Below the pieces are notes generated by a model, which worked only from the letters and a program-made list of their open reading frames with translations, had not been told where the DNA came from and did no database searches. From Gammaproteobacteria bacterium Ga0074134 (GTDB lineage: Bacteria; Pseudomonadota; Gammaproteobacteria; Ga0077554; Ga007554), in contig LNEJ01000049.1 of assembly GCA_001464965.1 (NCBI GenBank), forward strand, positions 43,199 through 107,198: a DNA stretch of 64,000 nt. Reading direction: 5' to 3'. Positions 52,250-61,987 of the stretch are shown here, piece after piece (the stretch's first letter is position 1; each line of letters begins with the position of its first letter). A program made the position numbers and the translations under genes.

Positions 52250-52588
52250 TCAGCTGCGAACTTGCGTGATTTCCGCGTCACGTCCGCCTTCGCCATCCGG
52301 CGTTTGCGGCAGGATGTTTTCTACTTCACTGTGCACGCGCGCGATGATGTGCGCCGCCACCAGTCCGTCGCCGACGCGCTCGCAGGCATCCGCACCGGCA
52401 CGCACAGCGGCGTTAACTGCGCCGGTTTCACCGCGCACCAGCACAGTGACATAGCCGCCGCCCACGAACTGACGCCCGATCAGACGCACTTCCGCTGCCT
52501 TGGTCATGGCATCCGCCGCTTCGATGGCAGGCACCAGACCACGCGTTTCAATCATACCCAATGCAATACCATGAAAAGTATTTGCCAT
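52250..52588 (-). CDS. csoS1: Carboxysome shell hexamer protein CsoS1 (C-terminally extended paralogue)
   Basis: BMC domain GIALGMIETRGLVPAIEAADAMTKAAEVRLIGRQFVGGGYVTVLVRGETGAVNAAVRAGADA plus extra tail. Confidence 0.96.
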   Translation of the reverse strand: MANTFHGIALGMIETRGLVPAIEAADAMTKAAEVRLIGRQFVGGGYVTVLVRGETGAVNAAVRAGADACERVGDGLVAAHIIARVHSEVENILPQTPDGEGGRDAEITQVRS

Positions 52589-52652
52589 TTCTTATTTGCT
52601 CCTCAAAAATAATAACTACCCGTATTCAAACCAAGCCTGCGGCTTGTTCAAT

Positions 52653-52955
52653 TCAGCCCGCCGTAGGCTTGCTGGGCAAAATATTTTCCACTTCATTGTG
52701 CACGCGCGCGATGATGTGGGCTGCCACCAGGCCGTCGCCAACACGCTCGCAGGCATCCGCGCCGGCACGCACAGCGGCGTTAACCGCGCCGGTTTCGCCG
52801 CGCACCAGCACGGTGACATAGCCGCCGCCGACGAACTGACGCCCGATCAAACGCACTTCTGCCGCTTTGGTCATGGCATCCGCCGCTTCGATGGCGGGCA
52901 CCAAACCACGCGTTTCAATCATACCCAATGCAATACCAGTCACTTCGTTAGCCAT
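52653..52955 (-). CDS. csoS1: Carboxysome shell hexamer protein CsoS1
   Basis: BMC domain nearly identical to neighbours. Confidence 0.96.
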   Translation of the reverse strand: MANEVTGIALGMIETRGLVPAIEAADAMTKAAEVRLIGRQFVGGGYVTVLVRGETGAVNAAVRAGADACERVGDGLVAAHIIARVHNEVENILPSKPTAG

Positions 52956-53002
52956 GTCTATTCCTCACTTGTCTCATTAAAGAAGTTAAAAAACGAAAAC
53001 CT

Positions 53003-53302
53003 TTACTCGCCAGGACGTGTCGGCAGAATGTTTTCCACCTCGCTATGCACGCGCGCGATGATGTGCGCCGCCACCAGGCCGTCACCAACACGCTCGCAGG
53101 CATCCGCACCAGCACGTACAGCAGCGTTGACTGCGCCGGTTTCGCCGCGCACCAGTACGGTTACGTAGCCACCACCCACGAATTGACGCCCGATCAGACG
53201 CACTTCCGCTGCCTTGGTCATGGCATCCGCCGCCTCGATGGCAGGCACCAGGCCACGCGTTTCGATCATGCCCAATGCAATCCCATACCGTTCATTTGCC
53301 AT
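53003..53302 (-). CDS. csoS1: Carboxysome shell hexamer protein CsoS1
   Basis: BMC domain nearly identical to neighbours. Confidence 0.96.
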   Translation of the reverse strand: MANERYGIALGMIETRGLVPAIEAADAMTKAAEVRLIGRQFVGGGYVTVLVRGETGAVNAAVRAGADACERVGDGLVAAHIIARVHSEVENILPTRPGE

Positions 53303-53357
53303 TTACACTACCTCTCTTTCTCGTAAAATAAAAAATTACACCCAAAAAAATCTTGAC

Positions 53358-53642
53358 TCATGCCACCTTTTTCACAGATGCACTGTCGCCTGCTTCTTCC
53401 GGATCCCACTGGTCTATAATCCCGCCAATCGCAAGATCAGTAAGAACCTTGTAGTTGCCCATGGCGTAGCGCGCTGCCGAACCGCTTGCCGTGAAAACCC
53501 ATTTTCCTGGCGGCACACCCACAGGATCGCTCGCCACGCTGAGCTTGCCTTTGGCGTCGCGCATGATACGCAGCGAGGCACCGTATAAACCCGGAATGCG
53601 GCGGGTTACGACCAGCTCATCAACCACCTGCAAGATGTCCAT
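53358..53642 (-). CDS. csoS4B: Carboxysome vertex pentamer CsoS4B
   Basis: EutN/CcmL-type: VVDELVVTRRIPGLYGASLRIM...GSAARYAMGN. Confidence 0.94.
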   Translation of the reverse strand: MDILQVVDELVVTRRIPGLYGASLRIMRDAKGKLSVASDPVGVPPGKWVFTASGSAARYAMGNYKVLTDLAIGGIIDQWDPEEAGDSASVKKVA

Positions 53643-53645
53643 CGG

Positions 53646-53894
53646 TCATTCTTCCTTCCAGTGATCAATAATGCCGACGATGGTGGCGTCACTCGGATAC
53701 TCCTTGCTGCCCGCCGCCTCGCGGGCCGCCGAACTGCCCACCACAATCACCCAGTCACCGGGAATACATCCCACCGCATCGACTGCGACACTGCGCCCAC
53801 CACTCTTCTCTTTCACTACCAGCAGGGGCTTGTGTCCCATTTCTCTGATGCGATTTGTGGAAACCAATGTCTTTTCTACCTGACAAATCTTCAT
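53646..53894 (-). CDS. csoS4A: Carboxysome vertex pentamer CsoS4A
   Basis: EutN/CcmL-type: MKICQVEKTLVSTNRI...VGCIPGDWVIVVGSSAAREA. Confidence 0.95.
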   Translation of the reverse strand: MKICQVEKTLVSTNRIREMGHKPLLVVKEKSGGRSVAVDAVGCIPGDWVIVVGSSAAREAAGSKEYPSDATIVGIIDHWKEE

Positions 53895-53911
53895 GTTCCA
53901 CTCCAGTAAAT

Positions 53912-55516
53912 CTAGTGACCGTTATCTACTGCCTCATCATTGAGCATTTCTATCCGGCTGCCAGGCATTTTATCCTGTACCGCCATTGCACATACCAACA
54001 GCCCTCTTTGCTTCAGCTCGCTGTATCGCGCTTCAATCGCCACCTTCACGCGCTGGCACTGCGCCATGATGCGCTGTTTCGATCCCGGCACCCGGCTGTC
54101 ATAGCGATAGTGAACGATGATCGGGATAGGCAAGCCATGCGTTACATTCAGCTTCGTGAAAATCTTGATGCCGATATCAAGGTCCGCTGCGCCTTCCTCC
54201 ACGGTATACATCGCTGCGTAATAGGTGAGGTTGCGTATCTGCACCTCTTCAAAGCCTTCGCCCACGCTGATAAACAATTCATTGTGGCCGATGTCGGAAT
54301 AACGCCCGCCGTGGTTCTGGCGCACATATTCGATCTGCGACAAGTTGTTAATGAGCAATGATGCCATCAGCCGCAACATGCCTTCGTGCGGCGCACCGTT
54401 GCCTTGCGCCCAACCCTCGGCACGGGCCGCCTCCTGAATCGCCCGATGCACATATAAATGCGCATTTCCTACATCCAACCCCGCGCTCTGGCGATACAAT
54501 TCCGCGCTATCGACATAACGAAACAGGCTCATCGCGCCATCCGCATCCGGGACGTGTACCTTGATACTGTCAGTGTCTGTATCCACACCGATCAGCAATG
54601 TGTCCACCGACGCGCCGCAGCAGAAGCTGTTCTCTATCGCCTGGCGGAAGGCGACCAGCCGGTTCAGTGCTGCCTCGGCGGCATCGCGCTCGTTGCTGCC
54701 GTGCGCGGCACAACCCTCATGCGCCGGATCAGAACTGCTCCAGTGATACACGGCAATCTTCAGATAGCGCGTGCCGGCATCCGGCAGACTGGGCTTACCC
54801 TCGCGATGGCGGTAAAACTCGGTGCGCATCCAATGCCTGACATTCGCTTCCACATCGAACATCGCGCCGGCATAGGACTTTCTGCGCACCGCGCCATACG
54901 GCAGACGCAACACAAATGTCACCAGCCCCATCAGCCGCCCGTCCGCGCACGGCGAAAAATCTACCTCGTGAAAACCGCAGTCGAACAATGAGCACAACGT
55001 CTGCTCCATCGTTACCTGCTGCCGCGCCTGTTCATCGCAAAACCGCTCCGCCGCCCAATGAAAGGCATGAAACACACAGTGCGCATACAATGTACGCATG
55101 TCCAGCTGCTCCACCCAGGCATCCTCAAGGATGTTCGCCGGCAGAGCAAAACCCAGCCGGGCAGAGGCAACATTCTGGGCTTGCTCGACAAAGCCTGGTT
55201 CGTGCTGGATTGCTGCGATTTCCTTGAGCACTGGAATAATCGCGGCAAACTTGTCCTTCACCGAACGCTCGTAATCGAACAAACGCCGGTTTTCTTCTAC
55301 ATTGGCCAAGGGGTGAAGCGCATTCCCTCTTTCGCTCCCGCCAGCCACATCCCAGGTAGGGTCCGATGGCGATGCCGCAACCGTGGCGGCCTGAGTGGTG
55401 GCGGCGTGCCGATATGGCATCGCCGCGTGGCGCGTACCCAGGCCATAGGGTCCAGCACGCTGGGCGCCCCTGCCATGCGATGTACGATTTCTGAGGCTCA
55501 TTTCCCGCTCACCCAT
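53912..55516 (-). CDS. csoSCA: Carboxysomal carbonic anhydrase CsoSCA
   Basis: HPLANVEENRRLFDYE...; position between csoS2 and csoS4A; start may be MSLRNRTSHGRG. Confidence 0.95.
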   Translation of the reverse strand: MGEREMSLRNRTSHGRGAQRAGPYGLGTRHAAMPYRHAATTQAATVAASPSDPTWDVAGGSERGNALHPLANVEENRRLFDYERSVKDKFAAIIPVLKEIAAIQHEPGFVEQAQNVASARLGFALPANILEDAWVEQLDMRTLYAHCVFHAFHWAAERFCDEQARQQVTMEQTLCSLFDCGFHEVDFSPCADGRLMGLVTFVLRLPYGAVRRKSYAGAMFDVEANVRHWMRTEFYRHREGKPSLPDAGTRYLKIAVYHWSSSDPAHEGCAAHGSNERDAAEAALNRLVAFRQAIENSFCCGASVDTLLIGVDTDTDSIKVHVPDADGAMSLFRYVDSAELYRQSAGLDVGNAHLYVHRAIQEAARAEGWAQGNGAPHEGMLRLMASLLINNLSQIEYVRQNHGGRYSDIGHNELFISVGEGFEEVQIRNLTYYAAMYTVEEGAADLDIGIKIFTKLNVTHGLPIPIIVHYRYDSRVPGSKQRIMAQCQRVKVAIEARYSELKQRGLLVCAMAVQDKMPGSRIEMLNDEAVDNGH

Positions 55517-55526
55517 TCAATCCAGA

Positions 55527-58352
55527 TTATCCGCGCGCACCACCCGAGATCGTGATAGCCGCGCCGCTGCCCGTGTTGCCGCTGCTACCGGTGACACGGC
55601 TTGGCGCCACTTGCGGTTTCTCCATGTCCTTGAAGTTACGCGCACCCACTGCGACTGGCATGTCGCGCGACTCGCCACGCTGGGTCATGTTGCGCCGCGC
55701 GGCCCAGGATCCCTCGGTGCCGGTCACCCGGCTGCCACGCTGCCAATCATCGCCAGTAATGGCGCGCCCATTCTCACGCCCCTCACCGGTAACGCGCTTG
55801 CGCTCGGGTTCAGATTCGAGAGCAACGGGTACGGCGCCTGCCGCAGAATAACCCCGTGCAGCGGTCACGCCCTCGTCAGCGGTGTAGCGGAACTCCGGCG
55901 TGCCGGAAATCAGCCCCGCCGCCAAGGTTACCGGCCCGGTGACCCGTCCGCTGCTGGCATAGGCCGTGCCGGTAATGCGCTGGGTTTGGCGCGTCTGCGC
56001 GCTACGCGCAGGGGTGGTGACGCTAAAATCCGTGCTCGGCACCCGTGGCGATGGCGATGCAGCCGCCCTTGCAGCAGAGAGTGTCACCTGAGAACGGGTA
56101 CCGCTGCCATCGGCTGGGCCGGACACCCGATGATGCGCGTTCATGACTGACGCGGCGGCTGTATCGCACTGCCCCGCAAACTGATCCGCGCCCACATAAG
56201 GGGTACCGCTGACCGGCATGCACACGCCCCGCCCGCCACCCGTCATGCGGCCGTTGATGCCCGGCTGGATGCCGGTCAGCGCCGATCCCGGCGTGCTGCG
56301 CAACGTCCGGACACGCTCCTGACTGGCGGCCGCTTCATCACTCTGGCAAAAAGCAGCGTACTGATCAGGGCCGATATACTCCGTGCCGGTAATCGGCTTG
56401 CAGCCGCCATACTCATCACCCGTCACCTTGCCACTGCGCCCCAACTGGGTGCCGGATACCTGCTGCTGATGCCAGGTGCGTGCAACTCCCACCTTTGCCG
56501 GGCTAGACGCGGGCTTGCTGCCACACAATGTCTGGTACTGCTCTGCGCTAACATACTCTGTGCCGGTGACGGGTTTGCACGCGCCGTACTCGTTGCCTGT
56601 CACTCTTGAGCTGCGATCCACGTCTGTACCGGTTATCCCGCGTTCGCTTAAGGTGTGCGTCAATCCCACTTTGGCAGGCGCACCCGGCTCGGCACATAAC
56701 CGACCGGACTGGTTGGGGGTGTAATATTGCGTGCCCGTAAGCTGCCGGCATGAGCCGGGTTCATCGCCAGTCACACTTACGCTTCGTCCGACTGCCGTAC
56801 CTGTCAGCCCCTGGCCGCCGAGCGTTGCCATCTCCTGCACCTTGCGTGGTCCCGCTACGGAATCGGCGGCACAAAAAGACTTGAATTGCTCCGCTCCAAG
56901 ATATTCGGTGCCTGTCACCGGCGTGCATGCGCCATGCTCATCGCCGGTGACTTTCACTGAACGTCCCACCTGTGTTCCTGACACGGCAAGCCCATGGGAT
57001 GTCCGCGTGACACCCACCTTTTTAGGAGCGTCGCCACTCTCTTCGCTCGCGCACGGCACGGCGGATGCCTTCGGATTCAGGTATTCATCACCTGTAATGG
57101 CGCGGCACGAGCCTGTCTCGTCTCCTGTCACCTTCGAGCTGCGGCCCACCTCGGCGCCAGTGACGGTTTGTCCGCGCCCTGTTTGCACGGCGCTCACTTT
57201 GGCTGGGGCAGCCGCCAGACGTTCAGCGCAAAACTCATCGAAGCGCTCGGCGCCGATGTATTCCGTGCCTGTGACGGATTTGCAGGCGCCATGTTCATCG
57301 CCCGTTACTTTCATGCTGCGGCCTACCTCTGCGCCCGTGACCGCCTGGCCACGCCCGGTACGGGTCATGCCTACCTTGGCGGCGTTCGCCGCCGGGCGGG
57401 TGCCGCAGAAGCCTTCGTATTGATCCAATGAGATATATTCGGTGCCGGTGATGGCGCGGCAAGTGCCTGGCTCATTGCCTGTCACCTTGGTGCTGCGCTC
57501 CACGCGCGTGCCGCTGATAAGCTGGCCGCGCAGCGTTGAAGACTCCTCAACCTTGGCAGGAACATCGGCCGATTCTGCAGCTGGGCGCACCCGTCCAGAG
57601 GGACGGCAGGTAGCCTGACTGCCACGGCCAAGCCTGCATAACTCTTCACGGCGCGCGCGCGCGATATCGCGTCCCGACAAGCCCTTGGCGGCAGCATTCT
57701 TCCATGCCCCTTCGCGCCCCTTGACCACTTCCGCCCTGGTCACGCCAGTGGTCTTGCCCAACGCTGCCTTACCGTGATTCGCCAGCGCCTGTCTTCGCGC
57801 AAGGCACAAGGCGCGGACTGTCGACACGACGGGGCTGTCAACGCCGGTATTCGCCTCCACTGTCTCGCATATCTGATCCAACTGGGCCTCAGCCTGAAGC
57901 ACCGTCGTGGCCTCGGGAGACTGGCCGGGCTTGCAGCCACAACCACAACCTTCTTTTTTGGCGGCCGACGCCTCAACGGGCAGCTCCGCAGCTGCTGTAT
58001 TCACCTGCGCGGGTTCCGCAACTGCGGGCCGGGACCTGCCCTGCTGCACCGCCTTTAACCCCGCCTTGCCATTTTGCGCAAGCGCCTGGCGCCGTGCGCG
58101 GGCACGTTCACTGCCACTCATGCTGTTTGACGAGGAGGACGGGGCCGGCAGTGTTTGTGTGACTGGTGCGGCCTGGGCTTTTACTTCAGCAGGTTTTTCT
58201 GCGGGTTTTGCAGGGCTAGGCGCGCTGCGCATCGCTGTCGGCTTGCTTGCTGCCAGTCCTGCCTTGCCATTGCTCGACAAGGCACGACGGCGCTGCAAAG
58301 CGATATCCCGCCCGGAGGCAGGCGCTGGTACGTTGTTTGTCGCTTCATTCAT
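55527..58352 (-). CDS. csoS2: Carboxysome assembly scaffold CsoS2
   Basis: N-terminal RRRALSSNGKAGL-type repeats, about 8 middle VTGDExGxCxxVTGTEY repeats, C-terminal VTGSSGNTGSGAAITISGGARG; start at internal MNEATNN. Confidence 0.96.
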   Translation of the reverse strand: MNEATNNVPAPASGRDIALQRRRALSSNGKAGLAASKPTAMRSAPSPAKPAEKPAEVKAQAAPVTQTLPAPSSSSNSMSGSERARARRQALAQNGKAGLKAVQQGRSRPAVAEPAQVNTAAAELPVEASAAKKEGCGCGCKPGQSPEATTVLQAEAQLDQICETVEANTGVDSPVVSTVRALCLARRQALANHGKAALGKTTGVTRAEVVKGREGAWKNAAAKGLSGRDIARARREELCRLGRGSQATCRPSGRVRPAAESADVPAKVEESSTLRGQLISGTRVERSTKVTGNEPGTCRAITGTEYISLDQYEGFCGTRPAANAAKVGMTRTGRGQAVTGAEVGRSMKVTGDEHGACKSVTGTEYIGAERFDEFCAERLAAAPAKVSAVQTGRGQTVTGAEVGRSSKVTGDETGSCRAITGDEYLNPKASAVPCASEESGDAPKKVGVTRTSHGLAVSGTQVGRSVKVTGDEHGACTPVTGTEYLGAEQFKSFCAADSVAGPRKVQEMATLGGQGLTGTAVGRSVSVTGDEPGSCRQLTGTQYYTPNQSGRLCAEPGAPAKVGLTHTLSERGITGTDVDRSSRVTGNEYGACKPVTGTEYVSAEQYQTLCGSKPASSPAKVGVARTWHQQQVSGTQLGRSGKVTGDEYGGCKPITGTEYIGPDQYAAFCQSDEAAASQERVRTLRSTPGSALTGIQPGINGRMTGGGRGVCMPVSGTPYVGADQFAGQCDTAAASVMNAHHRVSGPADGSGTRSQVTLSAARAAASPSPRVPSTDFSVTTPARSAQTRQTQRITGTAYASSGRVTGPVTLAAGLISGTPEFRYTADEGVTAARGYSAAGAVPVALESEPERKRVTGEGRENGRAITGDDWQRGSRVTGTEGSWAARRNMTQRGESRDMPVAVGARNFKDMEKPQVAPSRVTGSSGNTGSGAAITISGGARG

Positions 58353-58595
58353 GCTTGCATACTCAACCAATTTGGATTTAACCTCACGGCAGATCAAATC
58401 AATCTCCGCGCCTCGCCCGGCGTTGACACTAAGGAAACTCTCGCAAATATCCTTACCTATGGCACGACTATACAATCCGCGCACATATAAATAACAATCA
58501 GTAATAAATATTATTTTTATAGGTTTTTTACTATGCAGGTTCTATCAACGGTGTAGCAACCTGATTTCAGCAAGATATTTTTACAAGGATACGCT

Positions 58596-59042
58596 ATGAC
58601 GTTACGCGGTATCAATCATGTTGTCCTCAAGGTGCGCAACTTGCACGCATCCGATCATTTTTACCGGGAGATCCTCGGCATGGAACGCGTCGGCGAACGA
58701 GGCAAGATGTGGTTTTACCGCGCGGGAGGGCATCACCATGACTTGGCCCTGGTGGAAATTGGTACACGCGCCGTGCCCCCGCAAGCGCAGCACACGGGCC
58801 TGTTCCACTTTTGTATCGATGTCAGCGACGAACCGGCGCTGGCGCAGCTTTACAAGCGTTGCCAGTCCAGCGGCGCCACTCTTTTAGGCACAGTGGATCA
58901 CACCATAATGCGGTCATTTTATGTGCAGGACCCGGATGGCAACGTGGTGGAGCTGGGCGTGGATGTGCCGCAGGAGCAATGGGCGCAGAATGCGGCGCCT
59001 TTTGCCAGGGATACGGCCTATGTCTTGCCCGGAGACGACTGA
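58596..59042 (+). CDS. VOC-family (glyoxalase/bleomycin resistance) protein
   Basis: LRGINHVVLKVRNLHASDHFYREILGMERVGER; DPDGNVVELGVD. Confidence 0.92.
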   Translation: MTLRGINHVVLKVRNLHASDHFYREILGMERVGERGKMWFYRAGGHHHDLALVEIGTRAVPPQAQHTGLFHFCIDVSDEPALAQLYKRCQSSGATLLGTVDHTIMRSFYVQDPDGNVVELGVDVPQEQWAQNAAPFARDTAYVLPGDD

Positions 59043-59815
59043 TTGCGCCATTTCGCAGTCGCAATACAATAATAGCGGAATAGCGCGGGCAAAAGCAAAG
59101 CGTTAGTATTTTCCAATCCAGACATGAGCCTGAGCAAGGGTATGGGTGAGATATTGCTCAGGCGGCGCAATGTTGGGTTTTGTTAATCAATTGAAAGAGC
59201 GTTGTCCGTGCCTCGTTGAGGCGTTGGGCGGCGTCATTATCACTGCATTCGGCGGCCATTGTATCCAGTTTTTTCAAGGTCATCCCCGGCGTGAAATGGC
59301 TTTCCACGTTAGGCTCATATTGGACAAGGCTGGTACTTTCCAATTCAGCAATGGGTCTGCGTGAGGGTGAGTGGGCCTTTTTAGTCGACTGGTGATTTGG
59401 TCTTTTGATTGAGCGAGACGGTTGCGTCCTTTCATTTTGCGCGAAAAATTGGCTTCGTTCCCCTCCGTTTGGCATGCCCTCCGGGCCTGGGGAAGAACTC
59501 CCGCAGATTAATGCACAAGATATGGTGTATTTCCATAGCGCGTCACGGCGCCCGTATCTTGCTGAATACTAATGCGTTTTCTGTGATTACCTCTTTTTAT
59601 GTAACGTATCATATTGTTTTTAATGAATTAAAAAATACATCCCTACGCCTGCTCACACCTGTTGACACAGGCAGGAGTGGGCGCTAACCTTCTCGTCACA
59701 GCACAATATATTGTGTTTGTCTGAATTCAGCCAAATAAGCCATAGTCAAGCGGCCCCATGCACCGTGGGCTTGCCGCGACGTGCGAAAAACAAACGATAA
59801 AGGGAGCATACGTCC

Positions 59816-61969
59816 ATGAAGGTTGCCCATCTCAAGGCCATTTCGAATGCCGATACCGTCATCGAGCTTCAGCCCGCATCTTTTGATATCTGGGATAAAA
59901 AGTATCGCCTGAAGAAGAAAGACGGCACTGTCATCGACGAAACGCTCGATCACACCTACCGGCGCGTTGCCCGCGCCCTGGCCGATGTGGAAGATACTGA
60001 AGAGAAACGCAGCGAGTGGTACGACAAGTTTCTGTGGGCGCTGCGCCGTGGCGCGATACCTGCCGGCCGTATCGTTTCCAACGCCGGCGCCCAGGCCTAC
60101 AAGCCGTCAACCTCCACGATCAACTGCACGGTGTCCGGCACCATTCAAGACTCCATGGACAATATCCTGGGAAAGGTGCATGAGGCAGGCCTGACCCTGA
60201 AGGCCGGTTGCGGCATTGGCTATGAATTTTCCACTCTGCGCCCCAAGGGCGCGTTCGTCGCCGGTGCCGGCGCGTATACCTCCGGCCCGCTGTCGTTCAT
60301 GGACATCTACGACAAGATGTGTTTCACCGTCTCCTCCGCCGGCGGCCGTCGCGGCGCCCAGATGGCGACCTTTGACGTAAGCCACCCGGACGTGCTCGAC
60401 TTCATCCGAGCCAAGCGCGAAAACGGCCGTCTGCGTCAGTTTAACCTGTCGTTGCTGGTGACGCGAGAATACATGGAGGCCGTCAAGAATGACGCGGACT
60501 GGCCGCTGGTGTTCCCGCTCGACGCCAAGGAGATCGACAGCGACGGTATCGATGTCAACGACCCGAAGCAGGTGGTCTGGCGCGAGTGGCCGACCAAGGA
60601 CAAATACCTGTCCAACGACCAGGGGCTGGTCGCATGCAAGATCTATCGCACCATCCGCGCGCGCCGCTTGTGGGACGCGATCATGACCTCCACCTATGAT
60701 TTCGCCGAGCCGGGCTTTATCCTGATCGACAACGTCAACGAGATGAACAACAACTGGTTCTGCGAAAGCATCCGCGCCACCAATCCCTGTGGTGAGCAAC
60801 CGCTTCCTCCCTATGGTGCCTGTCTGCTGGGCTCGATTAACCTGACCAATTTCGTGCGCAATGCGTTTACGTCCAAGGCCAGCTTTGACTGGGACGAATA
60901 CCGCCGCGCCGTGGCGATCTTCACCCGTATGCTGGATAACGTCGTCGAGATCAGCGGCCTGCCCCTGGAGCAGCAGCGCGAAGAGATCAAGAGCAAACGC
61001 CGCCACGGCATGGGTTATCTGGGTCTGGGCTCCGCCATAACCATGCAGTGCATGCGTTACGGCTCGCAGGAATCGCTGGAGTTCACCGAGCAGGTCACCC
61101 GCGAAATGGCGCTGACCGGCTGGCAGGTGGGCGCCGAATTGGCCCAGGAAAAGGGCGCGGCGCCGGTATTGAATCAGGAATTCACTGTAACGGGCGAGAT
61201 GCTGCGCAAGCGGCCGGAGATGGTGAAAGACGGATTTAAGATAGGCGATACCGTGCTGGGCAAGGTGCTGCTGGCCAAATACAGCCGCTACATGCAGCGC
61301 ATCGCCGAGGTCGACCCTGCTCTGGTGGAAGCTATCGCCGAACACGGTGCGCGCTTCACCCACCACAGCTCCATCGCCCCCACCGGAACCATCTCGCTGT
61401 CGCTGGCCAATAACGCCAGTAACGGTATCGAGCCAAGCTTCGCGCACCACTATGCGCGTAACGTGATCCGTGAAGGCAAGAAGTCCAAGGAAAAGGTCGA
61501 TGTTTATTCCTATGAATTGCTGGCCTACCGTTCTTTGATCAACGACAAGGCCATGCCTTACTCCGACAAGGAAGACGAGCAACTGCCGGAGTACTTCACC
61601 ACCGCCGATCACATCACGCCGAAAGAACATGTAGACGTGCAGGCCGCCGCGCAGAAATGGATCGACTCGTCCATCTCCAAGACCGCCAACGTGCCAACGG
61701 ATTATCCCTACGACGAATTCAAGGGCATCTACCTCTACGCCTATGAGCAAGGACTGAAGGGTTGCACCACCTTCCGCTTCAATCCTGAAGCGTTCCAGGG
61801 CGTGCTGGTGAAAGAGAGTGATCTGGAGGGCACCACCTACCGCTTCACTCTGGAAGACGGCACCGTGCTGGAGGTCAAGGGTAACGAGGAGATCGAATAC
61901 GACGGAGAAATCCACACCGCCGCCAACCTGTTCGATGCCCTGAAAGAAGGCTACTACGGCAAGTTCTAA
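59816..61969 (+). CDS. nrdJ: Class II (B12-dependent) ribonucleotide reductase, large part (NrdJa)
   Basis: NCTVSGTIQDSMDNIL, NPCGEQPLPPYGACLLGSINL, ISLSLANNASNGIEPSFA. Confidence 0.95.
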   Translation: MKVAHLKAISNADTVIELQPASFDIWDKKYRLKKKDGTVIDETLDHTYRRVARALADVEDTEEKRSEWYDKFLWALRRGAIPAGRIVSNAGAQAYKPSTSTINCTVSGTIQDSMDNILGKVHEAGLTLKAGCGIGYEFSTLRPKGAFVAGAGAYTSGPLSFMDIYDKMCFTVSSAGGRRGAQMATFDVSHPDVLDFIRAKRENGRLRQFNLSLLVTREYMEAVKNDADWPLVFPLDAKEIDSDGIDVNDPKQVVWREWPTKDKYLSNDQGLVACKIYRTIRARRLWDAIMTSTYDFAEPGFILIDNVNEMNNNWFCESIRATNPCGEQPLPPYGACLLGSINLTNFVRNAFTSKASFDWDEYRRAVAIFTRMLDNVVEISGLPLEQQREEIKSKRRHGMGYLGLGSAITMQCMRYGSQESLEFTEQVTREMALTGWQVGAELAQEKGAAPVLNQEFTVTGEMLRKRPEMVKDGFKIGDTVLGKVLLAKYSRYMQRIAEVDPALVEAIAEHGARFTHHSSIAPTGTISLSLANNASNGIEPSFAHHYARNVIREGKKSKEKVDVYSYELLAYRSLINDKAMPYSDKEDEQLPEYFTTADHITPKEHVDVQAAAQKWIDSSISKTANVPTDYPYDEFKGIYLYAYEQGLKGCTTFRFNPEAFQGVLVKESDLEGTTYRFTLEDGTVLEVKGNEEIEYDGEIHTAANLFDALKEGYYGKF

Positions 61970-61987
61970 TCTGAAGCAATAATTATT

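Noticed and set aside
52250-53302. Long direct repeats of about 300 bp
   Set aside because: Explained by three tandem csoS1 genes.
58353-58484. 44-residue N-terminal extension of CsoS2 in the ORF track
   Set aside because: Does not resemble CsoS2; MNEATNN at 58352 followed directly by Rubisco-binding-type repeats is the better start.
59158-59475. 105-aa minus-strand ORF as a gene
   Set aside because: C-terminal part looks helical and plausible but there is no family match or clear start; left unannotated.
59043-59815. Possible cobalamin riboswitch upstream of B12-dependent nrdJ
   Set aside because: No B12-box-like motif could be recognised by eye; needs an Infernal scan.
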